Origin: Shewanella halotolerans
Lineage (GTDB): Bacteria > Pseudomonadota > Gammaproteobacteria > Enterobacterales > Shewanellaceae
Direction of reading: 5' to 3'
DNA: 64,000 bases
Assembly (NCBI RefSeq): GCF_019457535.1
Contig: NZ_CP080417.1
Coordinates: forward strand, 2,294,001 to 2,358,000
Shown here: piece by piece, positions 40,928 to 50,578 of the stretch
How positions within the stretch are numbered: the stretch's first letter is position 1
Layout: each line of letters starts with the position of its first letter
Made by a program: the position numbers and the translations under genes
The notes under the pieces: model-generated
Database searches by the model: none
What the model was told of the DNA's origin: nothing
The model's input: the letters and a program-made list of their open reading frames with translations, nothing else

Positions 40928-43567
40928 TTATTCATTTGGCTCAACGTCTGGCTCGGCCTCGGGCGCTTCGCCTTCGACTTGCTGCTCATCGACAGTATCC
41001 GTGATGATAGGGTTGCCCTCTTCGTCAAACTCCTGTTCATCCTGGATCTCATCGATACGCTGCAGCCCAACGACCGTCTCGTCGGTAGCCGTACGGATAA
41101 TGGTCACACCTTGAGTGTTACGACCAATAGTCGACACACCAGATGCCGGTGTACGAACCAGGGTACCCTTGTCGCTGATCAACATGATCTCATCGTTTTC
41201 GAGTACTTGTACCGCTCCGACGACAGCGCCATTACGCTCGCTCACCTTGATCGATACTACACCCTTGGTCGCGCGGCTCTTAGCTGGGTATTCATCCAAC
41301 TCGGTACGCTTACCATAACCGTTCTCAGTAACGGTCAGGATTGCACCGTCGTTCTTAGGTACGATGAGAGAGACTACACTCTGGCCATCTTCGAGCTTGA
41401 TACCGCGAACACCTGTAGCGGTGCGGCCCATGCCACGAACCTGGTCTTCGCTAAAGCGAACTACCTTACCTTCGTTAGAGAAGAGCATCACCTCGTTGTC
41501 ACCGTTGGTGATGTCGACGCCGATCAGCTGATCGCCATCTTTCAGGTTAACGGCGATGATACCGTTGGCTCTTGGACGAGAGTATTGATCCAGCGAAGTC
41601 TTCTTCACGGTGCCGTGAGAAGTCGCCATGATCACATACTTGTCGGCGTCATATTCACGCACCGGCAAGATAGCGGTGATACGCTCACCTTCCGCCAGCG
41701 GCAGCAGGTTGATGATAGGACGACCACGGGCCTGACGGCTTGCCAGCGGCAGTTGGTACACCTTGAGCCAGTACATCTTACCGAAGTCAGAGAAACACAA
41801 GATGGTATCGTGGGTGTTGGCGACCAGCAGTTTCTCGACGAAATCTTCATCCTTCACCTTTGTCGCGGCCTTACCCTTACCACCACGGCGCTGGGCCTGG
41901 TAATCGCTCAAAGGCTGATACTTGGCGTAACCCAGATGCGACAGGGTCACTACCACATCTTCTTCGTTGATCAGATCTTCAAGGCTGATATCGACCGCAG
42001 AGGCGTTAAGCTCGGTACGACGTTCATCGCCAAACACTTCTAGCACTTCCTGAAGCTCTTCTTTAATCACTTCCATCAGACGCTCAGGGCTGCGGAGGAT
42101 ATATAGCAGAGCTGCGATCAGCTCTAGCAGCTCTTCATATTCGCTTAGGATCTTCTCATGTTCCAGACCGGTCAGCTTGTGCAGACGCAGATCCAGAATC
42201 GCCTGAGCCTGTTGCTCAGTCAGGTAGTAGAGACCATCACGAATACCGAACTCTGCCGACAACCACTCTGGACGCGCCGCATCATCACCGGCCTTCTCCA
42301 GCATGCCTTGTACATTGCCAAGGGCCCAGCCTTGAGAAACCAGCTTAGTCTTGGCTTCGGCCGGTGTTGGCGATGCCTTGATAAGCGCAATTATAGGGTC
42401 GATGTTAGCAAGAGCAATCGCCAGTGCTTCAAGGATATGAGCACGTTCGCGTGCCTTACGCAGTTCGAATACGGTACGACGGGTCACCACTTCACGACGG
42501 TGAAGGATGAAGCACTCGAGCATCTCTTTAAGGTTGAACAGCTTAGGCTGACCATTGGTCAGGGCCACCATGTTGATACCGAAAGAGGTTTGCAGCTGAG
42601 TCTGGGCGTAAAGGTTGTTGAGGATCACCTCACCCACTTCGCCGCGTTTTACTTCGATAACGATACGCATACCGTCTTTGTCTGACTCGTCGCGCAGTCC
42701 GCTGATGCCTTCGATCTTCTTATCTTTTACCAGCTCGGCGATCTTCTCGATCAGACGAGCCTTGTTTACCTGATAAGGGATCTCGGTAACGATAATGCGC
42801 TCACGACCGTTGTCTTCAGTCTCAACGGTTGCGCGGGCACGCATGACCGCCTTACCACGACCCGTCTTATAGGCATCTTCGATACCCTTACGGCCGTTGA
42901 CGATCGCCGCCGTTGGGAAATCTGGTCCTGGAATATGTTCCATCAGCTGCTCGATAGAGAGACTAGGCTCATCGATCAGTGCCAAACAGCCGGAGATCAC
43001 TTCTGACAGGTTGTGAGGAGGAATGTTGGTCGCCATACCTACGGCGATACCCGATGAACCATTCACCAGCAGGGCCGGAATACGGGTTGGCAGTACCGCC
43101 GGGATCTGCTCTGTACCATCATAGTTAGGTACGTAGTCGACGGTTTCTTTCTCTAGGTCAGCCAGCAGTTGATGCGCCAGCTTGTCCATACGAATTTCGG
43201 TATAACGCATGGCCGCTGCCGCGTCACCATCGACCGAACCAAAGTTACCCTGACCATCGACCAAGGTGTAGCGCATAGAGAATGGCTGCGCCATACGAAC
43301 GATGGTGTCGTAAACCGCTGAGTCACCGTGCGGGTGATATTTACCGATAACGTCACCGACGACACGCGCCGACTTCTTATAAGGTTTGTTCCAATCGTTC
43401 TTCAACTCGTTCATCGCGAATAATACGCGGCGATGAACCGGCTTTAGACCGTCACGTACATCGGGTAACGCACGGCCCACGATCACGCTCATGGCGTAAT
43501 CCAAATATGAATTCTTTAATTCGTCTTCAATATTAATTGGTGTTATAGATGAAGCCAGATCAGTCAT
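40928..43567 (-). CDS. gyrA: DNA gyrase subunit A
   Basis: ATG 43567 gives 879 residues beginning MTDLASSITPINIEDELK, in register with E. coli GyrA (875); GAG lies seven bases upstream. The breakage-reunion domain holds the catalytic Tyr region and the quinolone region YHPHGDSAVYDTI, with Ser and Asp at the positions of E. coli Ser83 and Asp87, the susceptible form. The GyrA box QRRGGKG is intact and the C-terminal beta-pinwheel and acidic tail follow. It introduces negative supercoils with GyrB. Confidence 0.98.
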   Translation of the reverse strand: MTDLASSITPINIEDELKNSYLDYAMSVIVGRALPDVRDGLKPVHRRVLFAMNELKNDWNKPYKKSARVVGDVIGKYHPHGDSAVYDTIVRMAQPFSMRYTLVDGQGNFGSVDGDAAAAMRYTEIRMDKLAHQLLADLEKETVDYVPNYDGTEQIPAVLPTRIPALLVNGSSGIAVGMATNIPPHNLSEVISGCLALIDEPSLSIEQLMEHIPGPDFPTAAIVNGRKGIEDAYKTGRGKAVMRARATVETEDNGRERIIVTEIPYQVNKARLIEKIAELVKDKKIEGISGLRDESDKDGMRIVIEVKRGEVGEVILNNLYAQTQLQTSFGINMVALTNGQPKLFNLKEMLECFILHRREVVTRRTVFELRKARERAHILEALAIALANIDPIIALIKASPTPAEAKTKLVSQGWALGNVQGMLEKAGDDAARPEWLSAEFGIRDGLYYLTEQQAQAILDLRLHKLTGLEHEKILSEYEELLELIAALLYILRSPERLMEVIKEELQEVLEVFGDERRTELNASAVDISLEDLINEEDVVVTLSHLGYAKYQPLSDYQAQRRGGKGKAATKVKDEDFVEKLLVANTHDTILCFSDFGKMYWLKVYQLPLASRQARGRPIINLLPLAEGERITAILPVREYDADKYVIMATSHGTVKKTSLDQYSRPRANGIIAVNLKDGDQLIGVDITNGDNEVMLFSNEGKVVRFSEDQVRGMGRTATGVRGIKLEDGQSVVSLIVPKNDGAILTVTENGYGKRTELDEYPAKSRATKGVVSIKVSERNGAVVGAVQVLENDEIMLISDKGTLVRTPASGVSTIGRNTQGVTIIRTATDETVVGLQRIDEIQDEQEFDEEGNPIITDTVDEQQVEGEAPEAEPDVEPNE

Positions 43568-43865
43568 AAACTGCTCGATCCCTTGAAATTTAGCCGACAA
43601 AATACTGCTTAAAAACCAGGCAATATTTTACCAAGCCTGAAAACGTGATTTGGCATTCTAACACAGATATTTAAAGGTGCTAGACCCTATTGAAATTTCA
43701 CGCCAAATATCTGTTTACGACCGAAAACCCGGGCCAGTTTCAGGCAAGATGAACGCTTTAGCAGCAATCTGATGACTAAGCAGACATTTTCGCCGGGTTC
43801 TCCTTTGTTTATCTAAGGCGATGGGTATAATAGCTACATCATTTATTCCCTTCAGAGGACTCTCC
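43568..43865. other. Divergent promoter region between gyrA and ubiG
   Basis: This 298-base gap lies between outward-facing genes. AGAGGA is seven bases before the ubiG GTG start. I see no distinct hairpin, repeat or small gene. Confidence 0.4.
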
Positions 43866-44609
43866 GTGTCTAACCTATCTGAGACAAATTTTTCTGAGAC
43901 TAATAATGCCAATGTCGATCCACAAGAAATCGCTAAGTTTGAGAAGATGGCTGCCACTTGGTGGGATCCCGAAGGAGAATTTAAACCCATCCATAAGCTC
44001 AATCCCCTGAGACTCAACTATATCGATCAAGCCGTCGAAGGCCTGTTTGGTAAGCGTGTGCTGGATGTCGGCTGTGGCGGCGGTATTCTCTCTGAGAGCA
44101 TGGCACGTCTTGGCGCCAAGGTAGATGGTTTAGACATGGGCGCCGAGCCCCTCGATGTCGCGAAACTTCACGCCTTAGAGATGGGTGTCGAGATAAACTA
44201 TATCCAGGACACGGCGGAGCATCACAGAGATAGTCATCAGGGCCAGTATGATGTGGTCACCTGTATGGAGATGCTCGAGCATGTGCCCGACCCTGCCTCT
44301 GTTATCAAGGCCTGTAGCGACATGGTTAAGCCTGGCGGCTATGTGTTCTTCTCGACCATCAACCGCAACATCAGAGCCTATGTAGAGACAGTGATTGGCG
44401 CCGAGTACCTGCTTAAGATGCTACCAGTAGGCACACACGATCATAAGAAGTACATCAAACCTGCCGAACTTATTGGCATGGCGGATGCGGTAGATCTTGA
44501 GTGCGTCGATGCGACCGGCATCACCTACAATCCGCTGACGGAAATTTTCCGCTACACCAAGTCGCTAGATGTCAACTATATGATCGCCACGGTTAAGCAG
44601 GATGACTGA
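43866..44609 (+). CDS. ubiG: Ubiquinone biosynthesis O-methyltransferase (GTG start)
   Basis: GTG 43866 is chosen because AGAGGA lies seven bases upstream and the resulting MSNLSETNF start fits E. coli UbiG; an upstream ATG at 43821 has no such site. The 247-residue enzyme carries the SAM-binding motif VLDVGCGGGILSE and the family sequences KFEKMAATWWDPEGEFKP and LNPLRLNYI. It methylates two ubiquinone intermediates at the membrane. Its stop overlaps the next gene by eight bases. Confidence 0.96.
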   Translation: MSNLSETNFSETNNANVDPQEIAKFEKMAATWWDPEGEFKPIHKLNPLRLNYIDQAVEGLFGKRVLDVGCGGGILSESMARLGAKVDGLDMGAEPLDVAKLHALEMGVEINYIQDTAEHHRDSHQGQYDVVTCMEMLEHVPDPASVIKACSDMVKPGGYVFFSTINRNIRAYVETVIGAEYLLKMLPVGTHDHKKYIKPAELIGMADAVDLECVDATGITYNPLTEIFRYTKSLDVNYMIATVKQDD

Positions 44610-45321
44610 TCAAATTGTGCCAGGTGCTATCGCTGAAATGATTGATGGTAAGCGAACTGCCACTAGACCAATAAAAGGTGTGCTGTTTGATCTCGATGGC
44701 ACCCTAGTGGATACGGCGCCAGATCTCGTGCTGGCGCTTAACTTGGCGCTAAAAGACTTTGGGCTGCCGAGCCAACGACTGGAAGATATTCGCTTTGCCG
44801 CTTCCCATGGCAGCCTGGCGTTAGTTAACGCCGCCCAGCCTCATCTTAATGATGAGGAAAAAGCGGCCATCCAGCAGGCGCTGCTTGAGCACTACCATAA
44901 TGTTAACGGCCAAGAGGCCAAGCTTTTCGATGGCATGAGTGCCCTGCTCGAGCACCTTAGCGAGCAACGCATTCCCTTTGGGGTCGTCACCAATAAGGCG
45001 GCGCGCTTTGCGCGGCCTTTGCTGCACAGGCTTGCCTTAGCCAACAAGATGCCAGCCATCATCAGCGGCGACTCCACCACCCAGAGTAAACCCCATCCGG
45101 CGCCTATGCGTTTGGCAGCGTCGCAAATTGGCGTCAGCTGCCAGGGAATTCTCTACCTAGGTGATGCTAAGCGCGACCTCGAAGCGGCCCGCAATAGCGA
45201 CATGCTGGGGGGCATTGCCCATTGGGGTTATATTGGAAACAATGATCAGGCGCACCTCTGGCCCCACGACTTTGGCTTCGACACCCCGGTATCCGTGCTT
45301 GAACTCCTAAGACAGGGCTAA
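44602..45321 (+). CDS. HAD-family phosphatase (phosphoglycolate phosphatase/MupP-like)
   Basis: A 239-residue HAD hydrolase with motif I DLDGTLVDTAPDL, motif II VVTNKAA and motif IV YLGDAKRDLEAA (usually GDSxxD). Start overlaps ubiG, so the two are coupled. In pseudomonads the HAD gene next to ubiG is mupP, an N-acetylmuramate-6-phosphate phosphatase; other members are phosphoglycolate phosphatases. Motif evidence alone cannot choose. The 28-residue N-terminal extension before KGVLFDLDG is longer than usual. Confidence 0.85.
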   Translation: MTDQIVPGAIAEMIDGKRTATRPIKGVLFDLDGTLVDTAPDLVLALNLALKDFGLPSQRLEDIRFAASHGSLALVNAAQPHLNDEEKAAIQQALLEHYHNVNGQEAKLFDGMSALLEHLSEQRIPFGVVTNKAARFARPLLHRLALANKMPAIISGDSTTQSKPHPAPMRLAASQIGVSCQGILYLGDAKRDLEAARNSDMLGGIAHWGYIGNNDQAHLWPHDFGFDTPVSVLELLRQG

Positions 45322-45596
45322 GTCGCAGTTAAATCGTGCATAAGTAGCGGTTAAGTCACGATTAAATGAGATGCGTCACGCGCTCTGGTGCTAGGGCGTG
45401 TGACACGTCAGTAAAAAGTCGTCCAGGCTGAGATCGCGATCCTTTTTCGGCGCCAAAAGATCCTCAGGATCTGGCCAATATTTTAGCTTTCATGATAGGG
45501 AGAAGCAGTCGCCTAAAACTTGACCCGCCGGTGCTATCGTAATTGAAAACAAGGGTTAAAGGTAAGCCATTACTAACCCTTTGGTTTACCCCCAAG

Positions 45597-45605
45597 ATAT
45601 CCACA
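45597..45605 (+). promoter_or_regulatory. DnaA-box-like site
   Basis: ATATCCACA differs from the consensus TTATCCACA in the first base. DnaA is known to affect nrdAB in E. coli. A single 9-mer match is weak evidence. Confidence 0.3.
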
Positions 45606-45643
45606 ACTTGTCCCCTAAAAACCCGCTTGCAATATCCCACCAA

Positions 45644-45690
45644 CCTCACTATCTTGTATCCTATAAAAGAAAAAACACCATATCTTGTGT
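45644..45690. promoter_or_regulatory. Paired NrdR boxes upstream of nrdA
   Basis: ACACCATATCTTGTGT (45675-45690) fits the NrdR consensus fully. CCTCACTATCTTGTAT (45644-45659) matches 12 of 16 positions. Their 31-bp offset is three helical turns, the usual spacing of paired sites bound by the ATP/dATP-sensing repressor NrdR, so the operon is predicted to be under NrdR control. Confidence 0.85.
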
Positions 45691-45823
45691 ATGGGCGGCG
45701 GTCGAAGCCACTAGAACTGCAGTAGTGCTCAGGTACTTTTTTTAACATCTTCGATTGTTTTTACATGGAAACGTAGGGTGGAGTTTTCCCTCCCAGCGAT
45801 ATTTAATTCAAGGCTTATCTTCA

Positions 45824-48112
45824 ATGAACAGCAATATGCAAGTCACGAAGCGCAGTGGCGAACGTGAAACCATCGATCTCGATAAGATCCACCGAGTGAT
45901 CACTTGGGCGGCCAAAGGACTGAATAACGTCTCAGTATCGGAAGTCGAATTACGTTCACACCTTCAGTTTTATGATGGAATTCCAACTGAAGCGATCCAC
46001 GAAACCATAATTAAGGCCGCTGCCGACCTTATCTCGCCAGAGTCACCAGACTATCAATTCCTCTCTGCACGTCTGGCCATCTTCCACCTGCGTAAGAAAG
46101 CCTTCGGTCAGTTTGAGCCGCCTTCGCTATACGACCATGTGGTGAAGTTGGTTGAGCTGGGTAAATATGACACGCACATTCTGAACGACTATAGCCGCGA
46201 GGAGTTAGATACACTCGACAGCTATATCGACCACTGGCGCGACATGAACTTCTCTTATGCCGCGGTTAAGCAGTTGGAAGGTAAGTACCTGGTTCAAAAC
46301 CGTGTGACTCACGAAGTCTACGAGAGTGCGCAGTTCCTCTATATTCTGGTAGCGGCTTGTCTGTTCGCCAACTACCCGAGAGAGACGCGTCTTCAGTACG
46401 TTAAAGATTTCTATGACGCGACCTCGACCTTTAAGATCTCGCTACCGACACCTATCATGTCAGGTGTGCGTACACCAACACGCCAGTTCAGCTCTTGCGT
46501 GCTGATCGAGTGTGGCGACAGCTTAGACTCAATCAATGCAACCGCCTCTTCTATCGTGAAGTATGTGTCGCAACGTGCCGGCATAGGGGTCAACGCAGGT
46601 CGTATTCGCGCGCTGGGTAGCCCAATTCGTGGCGGCGAGGCATTCCACACAGGTTGTCTGCCTTTCTATAAGTATTTCCAGACGGCGGTGAAATCTTGCT
46701 CACAAGGTGGCGTTCGCGGCGGTGCGGCGACCCTCTTCTACCCTATGTGGCACCTGGAAGTTGAGTCTCTGCTGGTACTTAAGAACAACCGCGGCGTCGA
46801 AGATAACCGTATCCGTCACCTGGACTACGGCGTTCAGCTGAACAAGCTGATGTACCAACGTCTTATCCAGGGTGGCATGATCACGCTATTCAGTCCATCA
46901 GACGTCCCAGGGCTGTACGATGCCTTCTTCGAAGATCAGGCAGAGTTCGAGCGTCTGTATGTGAAGTATGAGCAGGATGAGAGCATACGTAAGAAGCAGA
47001 TCAAGGCGGTAGAACTCTTCTCCTTGATGATGCAGGAGCGCGCCTCTACCGGTCGTATCTATATCCAGAACGTCGATCACTGTAATACCCACAGCCCGTT
47101 CGATGCTAAGGTTGCCCCGGTACGTCAGTCGAACCTGTGTCTTGAGATCGCATTGCCGACCAAGCCGCTGAACAACATCGACGATCCAGATGGCGAGATC
47201 GCCCTGTGTACCCTATCTGCGTTGAACCTGGGCGCCATCAAGAAGCTTGATGAGCTGGAAAGCCTGGCAGATTTGGCCGTGCGCGCGCTCGATAGCCTAC
47301 TCGACTACCAAGACTACCCTATCATCTCGGCACATAAGGGCTCGATGAACCGTCGTACCCTGGGTATAGGCGTGATCAACTTTGCCAACTACCTGGCTAA
47401 AGAAGGCGTGCGTTATTCAGACGGCAGCGCCAACGGCATCACTCACAAGACCTTCGAAGCGATCCAGTACTATCTGCTGAAGGCCTCGATGAATCTGGCG
47501 AAAGAGCAAGGCGCTTGCCCTGCCTTCCACGAGACCAATTACGCCAAGGGTATCCTGCCAATCGATACCTACAAGCGTGACCTCGATAAGATCTGTGACG
47601 AGCCACTACACATGGATTGGGAAACCCTGCGTGAAGAGATCAAGACTCACGGCCTGCGTAACTCGACCCTGTCTGCTCTTATGCCATCTGAGACCTCATC
47701 GCAGATCTCTAACGCGACTAACGGTATCGAGCCGCCACGTGGCCTGATCAGCGTTAAGGCCAGTAAGGATGGTCAGCTTAAGCAGGTAGTCCCTGATTTT
47801 GAGAAGTACCAGTACAGCTATGAGCTGCTGTGGCAGATGCCAGGCAACGAAGGTTACCTGCAGCTGGTCGGTTTGATGCAGAAGTTTGTTGACCAATCTA
47901 TCTCGGCCAACACCAACTATGACCCAAGCCGCTTCCCAGGTGCCAAGGTACCTATGCAGGTGCTGCTGAAGGACCTGTTGACCGCATATAAATACGGTGT
48001 GAAGACACTTTACTATCACAACACGCGTGACGGTGCGTCAGACAAATATGACGATATCACCTCCATTGAGAAAGAAGACGATAGCTGCGCAGGCGGCGCA
48101 TGTAAGATCTAA
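45824..48112 (+). CDS. nrdA: Class Ia ribonucleotide reductase, large subunit
   Basis: ATG 45824 gives 762 residues starting MNSNMQVTKRSGE, in line with E. coli NrdA (761); the earlier frame start at 45755 is rejected. Features are the N-terminal ATP-cone (LDKIHRVITWAAKGL), the catalytic-site Cys in FSSCVLIECGD, NLCLEIALPT, and the C-terminal redox Cys pair in CAGGACKI. It reduces ribonucleoside diphosphates to deoxy forms with NrdB. AAGG lies about 14 bases upstream. Confidence 0.98.
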   Translation: MNSNMQVTKRSGERETIDLDKIHRVITWAAKGLNNVSVSEVELRSHLQFYDGIPTEAIHETIIKAAADLISPESPDYQFLSARLAIFHLRKKAFGQFEPPSLYDHVVKLVELGKYDTHILNDYSREELDTLDSYIDHWRDMNFSYAAVKQLEGKYLVQNRVTHEVYESAQFLYILVAACLFANYPRETRLQYVKDFYDATSTFKISLPTPIMSGVRTPTRQFSSCVLIECGDSLDSINATASSIVKYVSQRAGIGVNAGRIRALGSPIRGGEAFHTGCLPFYKYFQTAVKSCSQGGVRGGAATLFYPMWHLEVESLLVLKNNRGVEDNRIRHLDYGVQLNKLMYQRLIQGGMITLFSPSDVPGLYDAFFEDQAEFERLYVKYEQDESIRKKQIKAVELFSLMMQERASTGRIYIQNVDHCNTHSPFDAKVAPVRQSNLCLEIALPTKPLNNIDDPDGEIALCTLSALNLGAIKKLDELESLADLAVRALDSLLDYQDYPIISAHKGSMNRRTLGIGVINFANYLAKEGVRYSDGSANGITHKTFEAIQYYLLKASMNLAKEQGACPAFHETNYAKGILPIDTYKRDLDKICDEPLHMDWETLREEIKTHGLRNSTLSALMPSETSSQISNATNGIEPPRGLISVKASKDGQLKQVVPDFEKYQYSYELLWQMPGNEGYLQLVGLMQKFVDQSISANTNYDPSRFPGAKVPMQVLLKDLLTAYKYGVKTLYYHNTRDGASDKYDDITSIEKEDDSCAGGACKI

Positions 48113-48130
48113 CTCTACGTGTTTTAACCT

Positions 48131-48156
48131 TTTATCAGGGGGCTTTGCCCCCTTTA
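48131..48156 (+). terminator. nrdA-nrdB intercistronic hairpin
   Basis: GGGGGC (48138-48143) and GCCCCC (48147-48152) form a GC-rich stem with a three-base loop, followed only by TTTATC. It is 16 bases before the nrdB ATG. Partial termination or protection of the nrdA message is possible. Confidence 0.45.
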
Positions 48157-48171
48157 TCGGAAGATAGAAAA

Positions 48172-49302
48172 ATGGCCTATTCAACATTTTGTCAAACACC
48201 TAACAATGCCCTGCTGGAACCTATGTTCCTCGGTCAATCGGTTAACGTTGCCCGTTACGATGTTCAAAAATATGAAGTGTTCGAGAAACTAATCGAGAAG
48301 CAACTCTCCTTCTTCTGGCGTCCAGAAGAAGTCGACGTCAGCAAAGACAAGATCGATTACGCGGCGCTGCCGGACCACGAGAAGCATATCTTCATCTCTA
48401 ACCTCAAGTACCAGACCCTACTGGACTCAATTCAAGGCCGCTCGCCAAACGTCGCCTTCCTGCCGCTGGTGTCGCTGCCGGAACTTGAGACCTGGATCGA
48501 GACCTGGTCTTTCTCAGAGACGATTCACTCACGCTCTTACACCCACATCATTCGTAATATCGTTAACGATCCTTCGGTCGTATTTGACGATATCGTACAG
48601 AACGAAGAGATCCTCAAGCGCGCCAGCGATATCGCCGATTACTACGATAATCTGATCGAGCTGAGCCAGATCTATCACCTCATGGGTGAAGGCACCCATG
48701 AGATCAACGGCAAGACTGTTGAGGTCACCACCCGCGCGATCAAGAAAGCCCTCTACCTGTGTATGATGTCGGTTAACGTGCTCGAGGCGATTCGTTTCTA
48801 CGTCAGCTTCGCCTGCTCATTTGCGTTCGCCGAGCGCAAGCTGATGGAAGGTAACGCCAAGATCATCCGCCTCATCGCCCGTGATGAAGCCCTGCACCTT
48901 AACAGCACCCAGCATATTCTTAAGCTGATGCAAGGTGGCAAGGACGACCCAGAAATGGCCGAGATCGCCAAAGAGTGCGAACAGACGGCGATCGACATCT
49001 TCGTTAAAGCGGCAGAGCAAGAGAAAGAGTGGGCCAAGTACCTGTTCAAAGACGGCTCTATGATCGGCCTAAACGAGCAGATCCTCTGCCAGTATGTCGA
49101 GTACATCACCAACGAGCGTATGAAGTCGGTCAACCTGGCAAGCCCATATGCCGACCAGAGTAACCCGCTGCCGTGGATGAAGAACTGGCTGGAGAGTGAC
49201 TCGGTACAGGTTGCGCCGCAGGAAGTTGAGGTGTCTTCTTACCTGGTTGGTCAAATTGACGCGTCTGTGGATGAGAGTGAGTTTGCCGACTTTGATCTCT
49301 AA
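48172..49302 (+). CDS. nrdB: Class Ia ribonucleotide reductase, small subunit
   Basis: ATG 48172 has GGAAG eight bases upstream and gives 376 residues, starting MAYSTFCQTPNNALLEPMFLGQ like E. coli NrdB. The radical-bearing Tyr lies in NLKYQTLLDS; diiron ligands lie in WRPEEVD, ETIHSRSYTH and ARDEALHL. The C-terminal tail (SEFADFDL) binds NrdA. It forms the diferric-tyrosyl radical cofactor. Confidence 0.98.
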   Translation: MAYSTFCQTPNNALLEPMFLGQSVNVARYDVQKYEVFEKLIEKQLSFFWRPEEVDVSKDKIDYAALPDHEKHIFISNLKYQTLLDSIQGRSPNVAFLPLVSLPELETWIETWSFSETIHSRSYTHIIRNIVNDPSVVFDDIVQNEEILKRASDIADYYDNLIELSQIYHLMGEGTHEINGKTVEVTTRAIKKALYLCMMSVNVLEAIRFYVSFACSFAFAERKLMEGNAKIIRLIARDEALHLNSTQHILKLMQGGKDDPEMAEIAKECEQTAIDIFVKAAEQEKEWAKYLFKDGSMIGLNEQILCQYVEYITNERMKSVNLASPYADQSNPLPWMKNWLESDSVQVAPQEVEVSSYLVGQIDASVDESEFADFDL

Positions 49303-49306
49303 CAAG

Positions 49307-49651
49307 ATGGTCTTTAGTCAGGCCGTCTTTAAGAAGGCTCCGATCGTGAGCCTTCATGGACAGCCTGTACTCCTCTATACCAGTAACCACCAGAGCCTGT
49401 TGGCGGCACTCGAGCAGAAGAAGGTACGTATCTTCTCTGAGTGTCGCAACGGCTTTTGTGGTGCCTGCAAGACGAAGATTAATCGCGGTAGCGTGGTCTA
49501 CCACACAGAGCCGCTGGTCGAACTGGAGGCAGATGAGTGTCTGCCCTGCTGTTGTCATCCCGACGGCGATCTCGACCTGGCACTTTCTGCCCAAGGCGCA
49601 GAGGTGGTCACGACTCACACACCAGAGCCCTTTGCCTGCACCGCCGAATAG
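49307..49651 (+). CDS. yfaE: [2Fe-2S] ferredoxin YfaE, NrdB cofactor maintenance
   Basis: ATG 49307, four bases after the nrdB stop, gives 114 residues. The cluster ligands are Cys46, Cys51 and Cys54 (ECRNGFCGACK) with the fourth in LPCCCHP, as in plant-type ferredoxins. YfaE supplies electrons to regenerate the NrdB diferric cofactor. The order nrdA-nrdB-yfaE matches E. coli. The Shine-Dalgarno is weak, so coupled translation with nrdB is likely. Confidence 0.93.
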   Translation: MVFSQAVFKKAPIVSLHGQPVLLYTSNHQSLLAALEQKKVRIFSECRNGFCGACKTKINRGSVVYHTEPLVELEADECLPCCCHPDGDLDLALSAQGAEVVTTHTPEPFACTAE

Positions 49652-49936
49652 CGCGCGACTGAAACTAAGTCTGACCTGAATCTAAGTCTGACTAGGCTTA
49701 ACCAAATCTCGCCTCAAACATGGCCTAAACTTACCCTTGGCGAAAACAGTCAATCTCCAAGCTAGTTCCAAGCAAACTCCAAGCTATCTCCAAGCAAAAT
49801 CCCTGGTAAAACTCTGATTACATTCTGGCAATCCTTTGCCGTTTCACTAGAACGTTCTATTAAACAGATACGATAAGTGATGCAAAGGACAGTGGCAAAA
49901 GCGCAGATGGGTAGAACAGATCCGCGAGATAATCTG

Positions 49937-50437
49937 TTAAATCGCTTTCTTTGCCAGCTTATGGTGTAGTCGGTTTACCTCCATTAGGGCGGCGCTGCCA
50001 TACCAGGGGTGCAGTTCCATCACCAGACGTCCGGCCTTAATGGCGGGATCAGACTCGGTTAATGCCTTGGCCTCCTCGACACTGGTGACGTTAAAGATAT
50101 AGATGCCTCTTAAATTGCCCTCTTCCAAGAAGGGCCCTGCCAGCACCAGTTTACCCTCCTCGGCCAGTCGGCCGATATTATCCAGGTGTGCCCGCTGCAG
50201 CCGCTCTGCCTCTACTTCAGATTGGCTTCGGTTAGGGCCGCTCTTGAGCATAGCCATCACGTAACGCTTCATGCCATACTCATCGGCGCCGACTCTTGCC
50301 GCGAGCTCGGCATCATAGCTTTCGGCTCTAAGAGGCAAACTCACCACCAGAGCCGCTACTGCGCCCAATAAGGTAACAAGCAAGCGATGGTTTTTGGTAC
50401 TCGTTCTAGTATTCGCTATTGTTCTAGTTTCGTTCAT
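49937..50437 (-). CDS. Secreted YciI-like protein
   Basis: A 166-residue protein with an N-terminal hydrophobic signal (about 18-38, LLVTLLGAVAALVVSLPLRA). The mature part is a YciI-like ferredoxin-fold domain: KRYVMAMLKSGPNRS, HLDNIGRLAEEGKLVLAGPFLEEG and LRGIYIFNVTSVEEA with the family's ending YGSAALM. YciI proteins are usually cytoplasmic; an exported form is less common. Function unknown. Confidence 0.8.
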   Translation of the reverse strand: MNETRTIANTRTSTKNHRLLVTLLGAVAALVVSLPLRAESYDAELAARVGADEYGMKRYVMAMLKSGPNRSQSEVEAERLQRAHLDNIGRLAEEGKLVLAGPFLEEGNLRGIYIFNVTSVEEAKALTESDPAIKAGRLVMELHPWYGSAALMEVNRLHHKLAKKAI

Positions 50438-50485
50438 TATCTAATCCACTTAGTAAGCATTAGCTTAAGTTATGCCAAAGCCATA

Positions 50486-50516
50486 AAAAAAGCTAACCCA
50501 AAGGATTAGCTTTTCA
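50486..50516. terminator. Terminator after fadH
   Basis: AAAAGCTAA (50488-50496) and TTAGCTTTT (50506-50514) are a perfect 9-bp inverted repeat, ending leftward transcripts of fadH with a U-tract. Confidence 0.75.
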
Positions 50517-50578
50517 CATTTTATAACCGCAAGCTAGTTTAATAACCACAAGCTAGCGGTAGCCAACTTCTAAGTTTC

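Larger units (their letters stand above)
45322..45823. other. nrdA upstream region
   Basis: This 502-base gap carries the class Ia reductase promoter. It includes a DnaA-box-like site (45597-45605), two NrdR boxes (45644-45659 and 45675-45690) and a short palindrome AGATCC-TCA-GGATCT near 45458-45472. The reading frames here overlap these sites and do not look real. Confidence 0.7.

Noticed and set aside
40928..43567. Quinolone-resistance mutation in GyrA
   Set aside because: Ser and Asp are present at the positions of E. coli Ser83 and Asp87, so the region reads as wild type.
45543..45725. 60-residue rightward frame before nrdA
   Set aside because: It overlaps both NrdR boxes and has no protein-like features.
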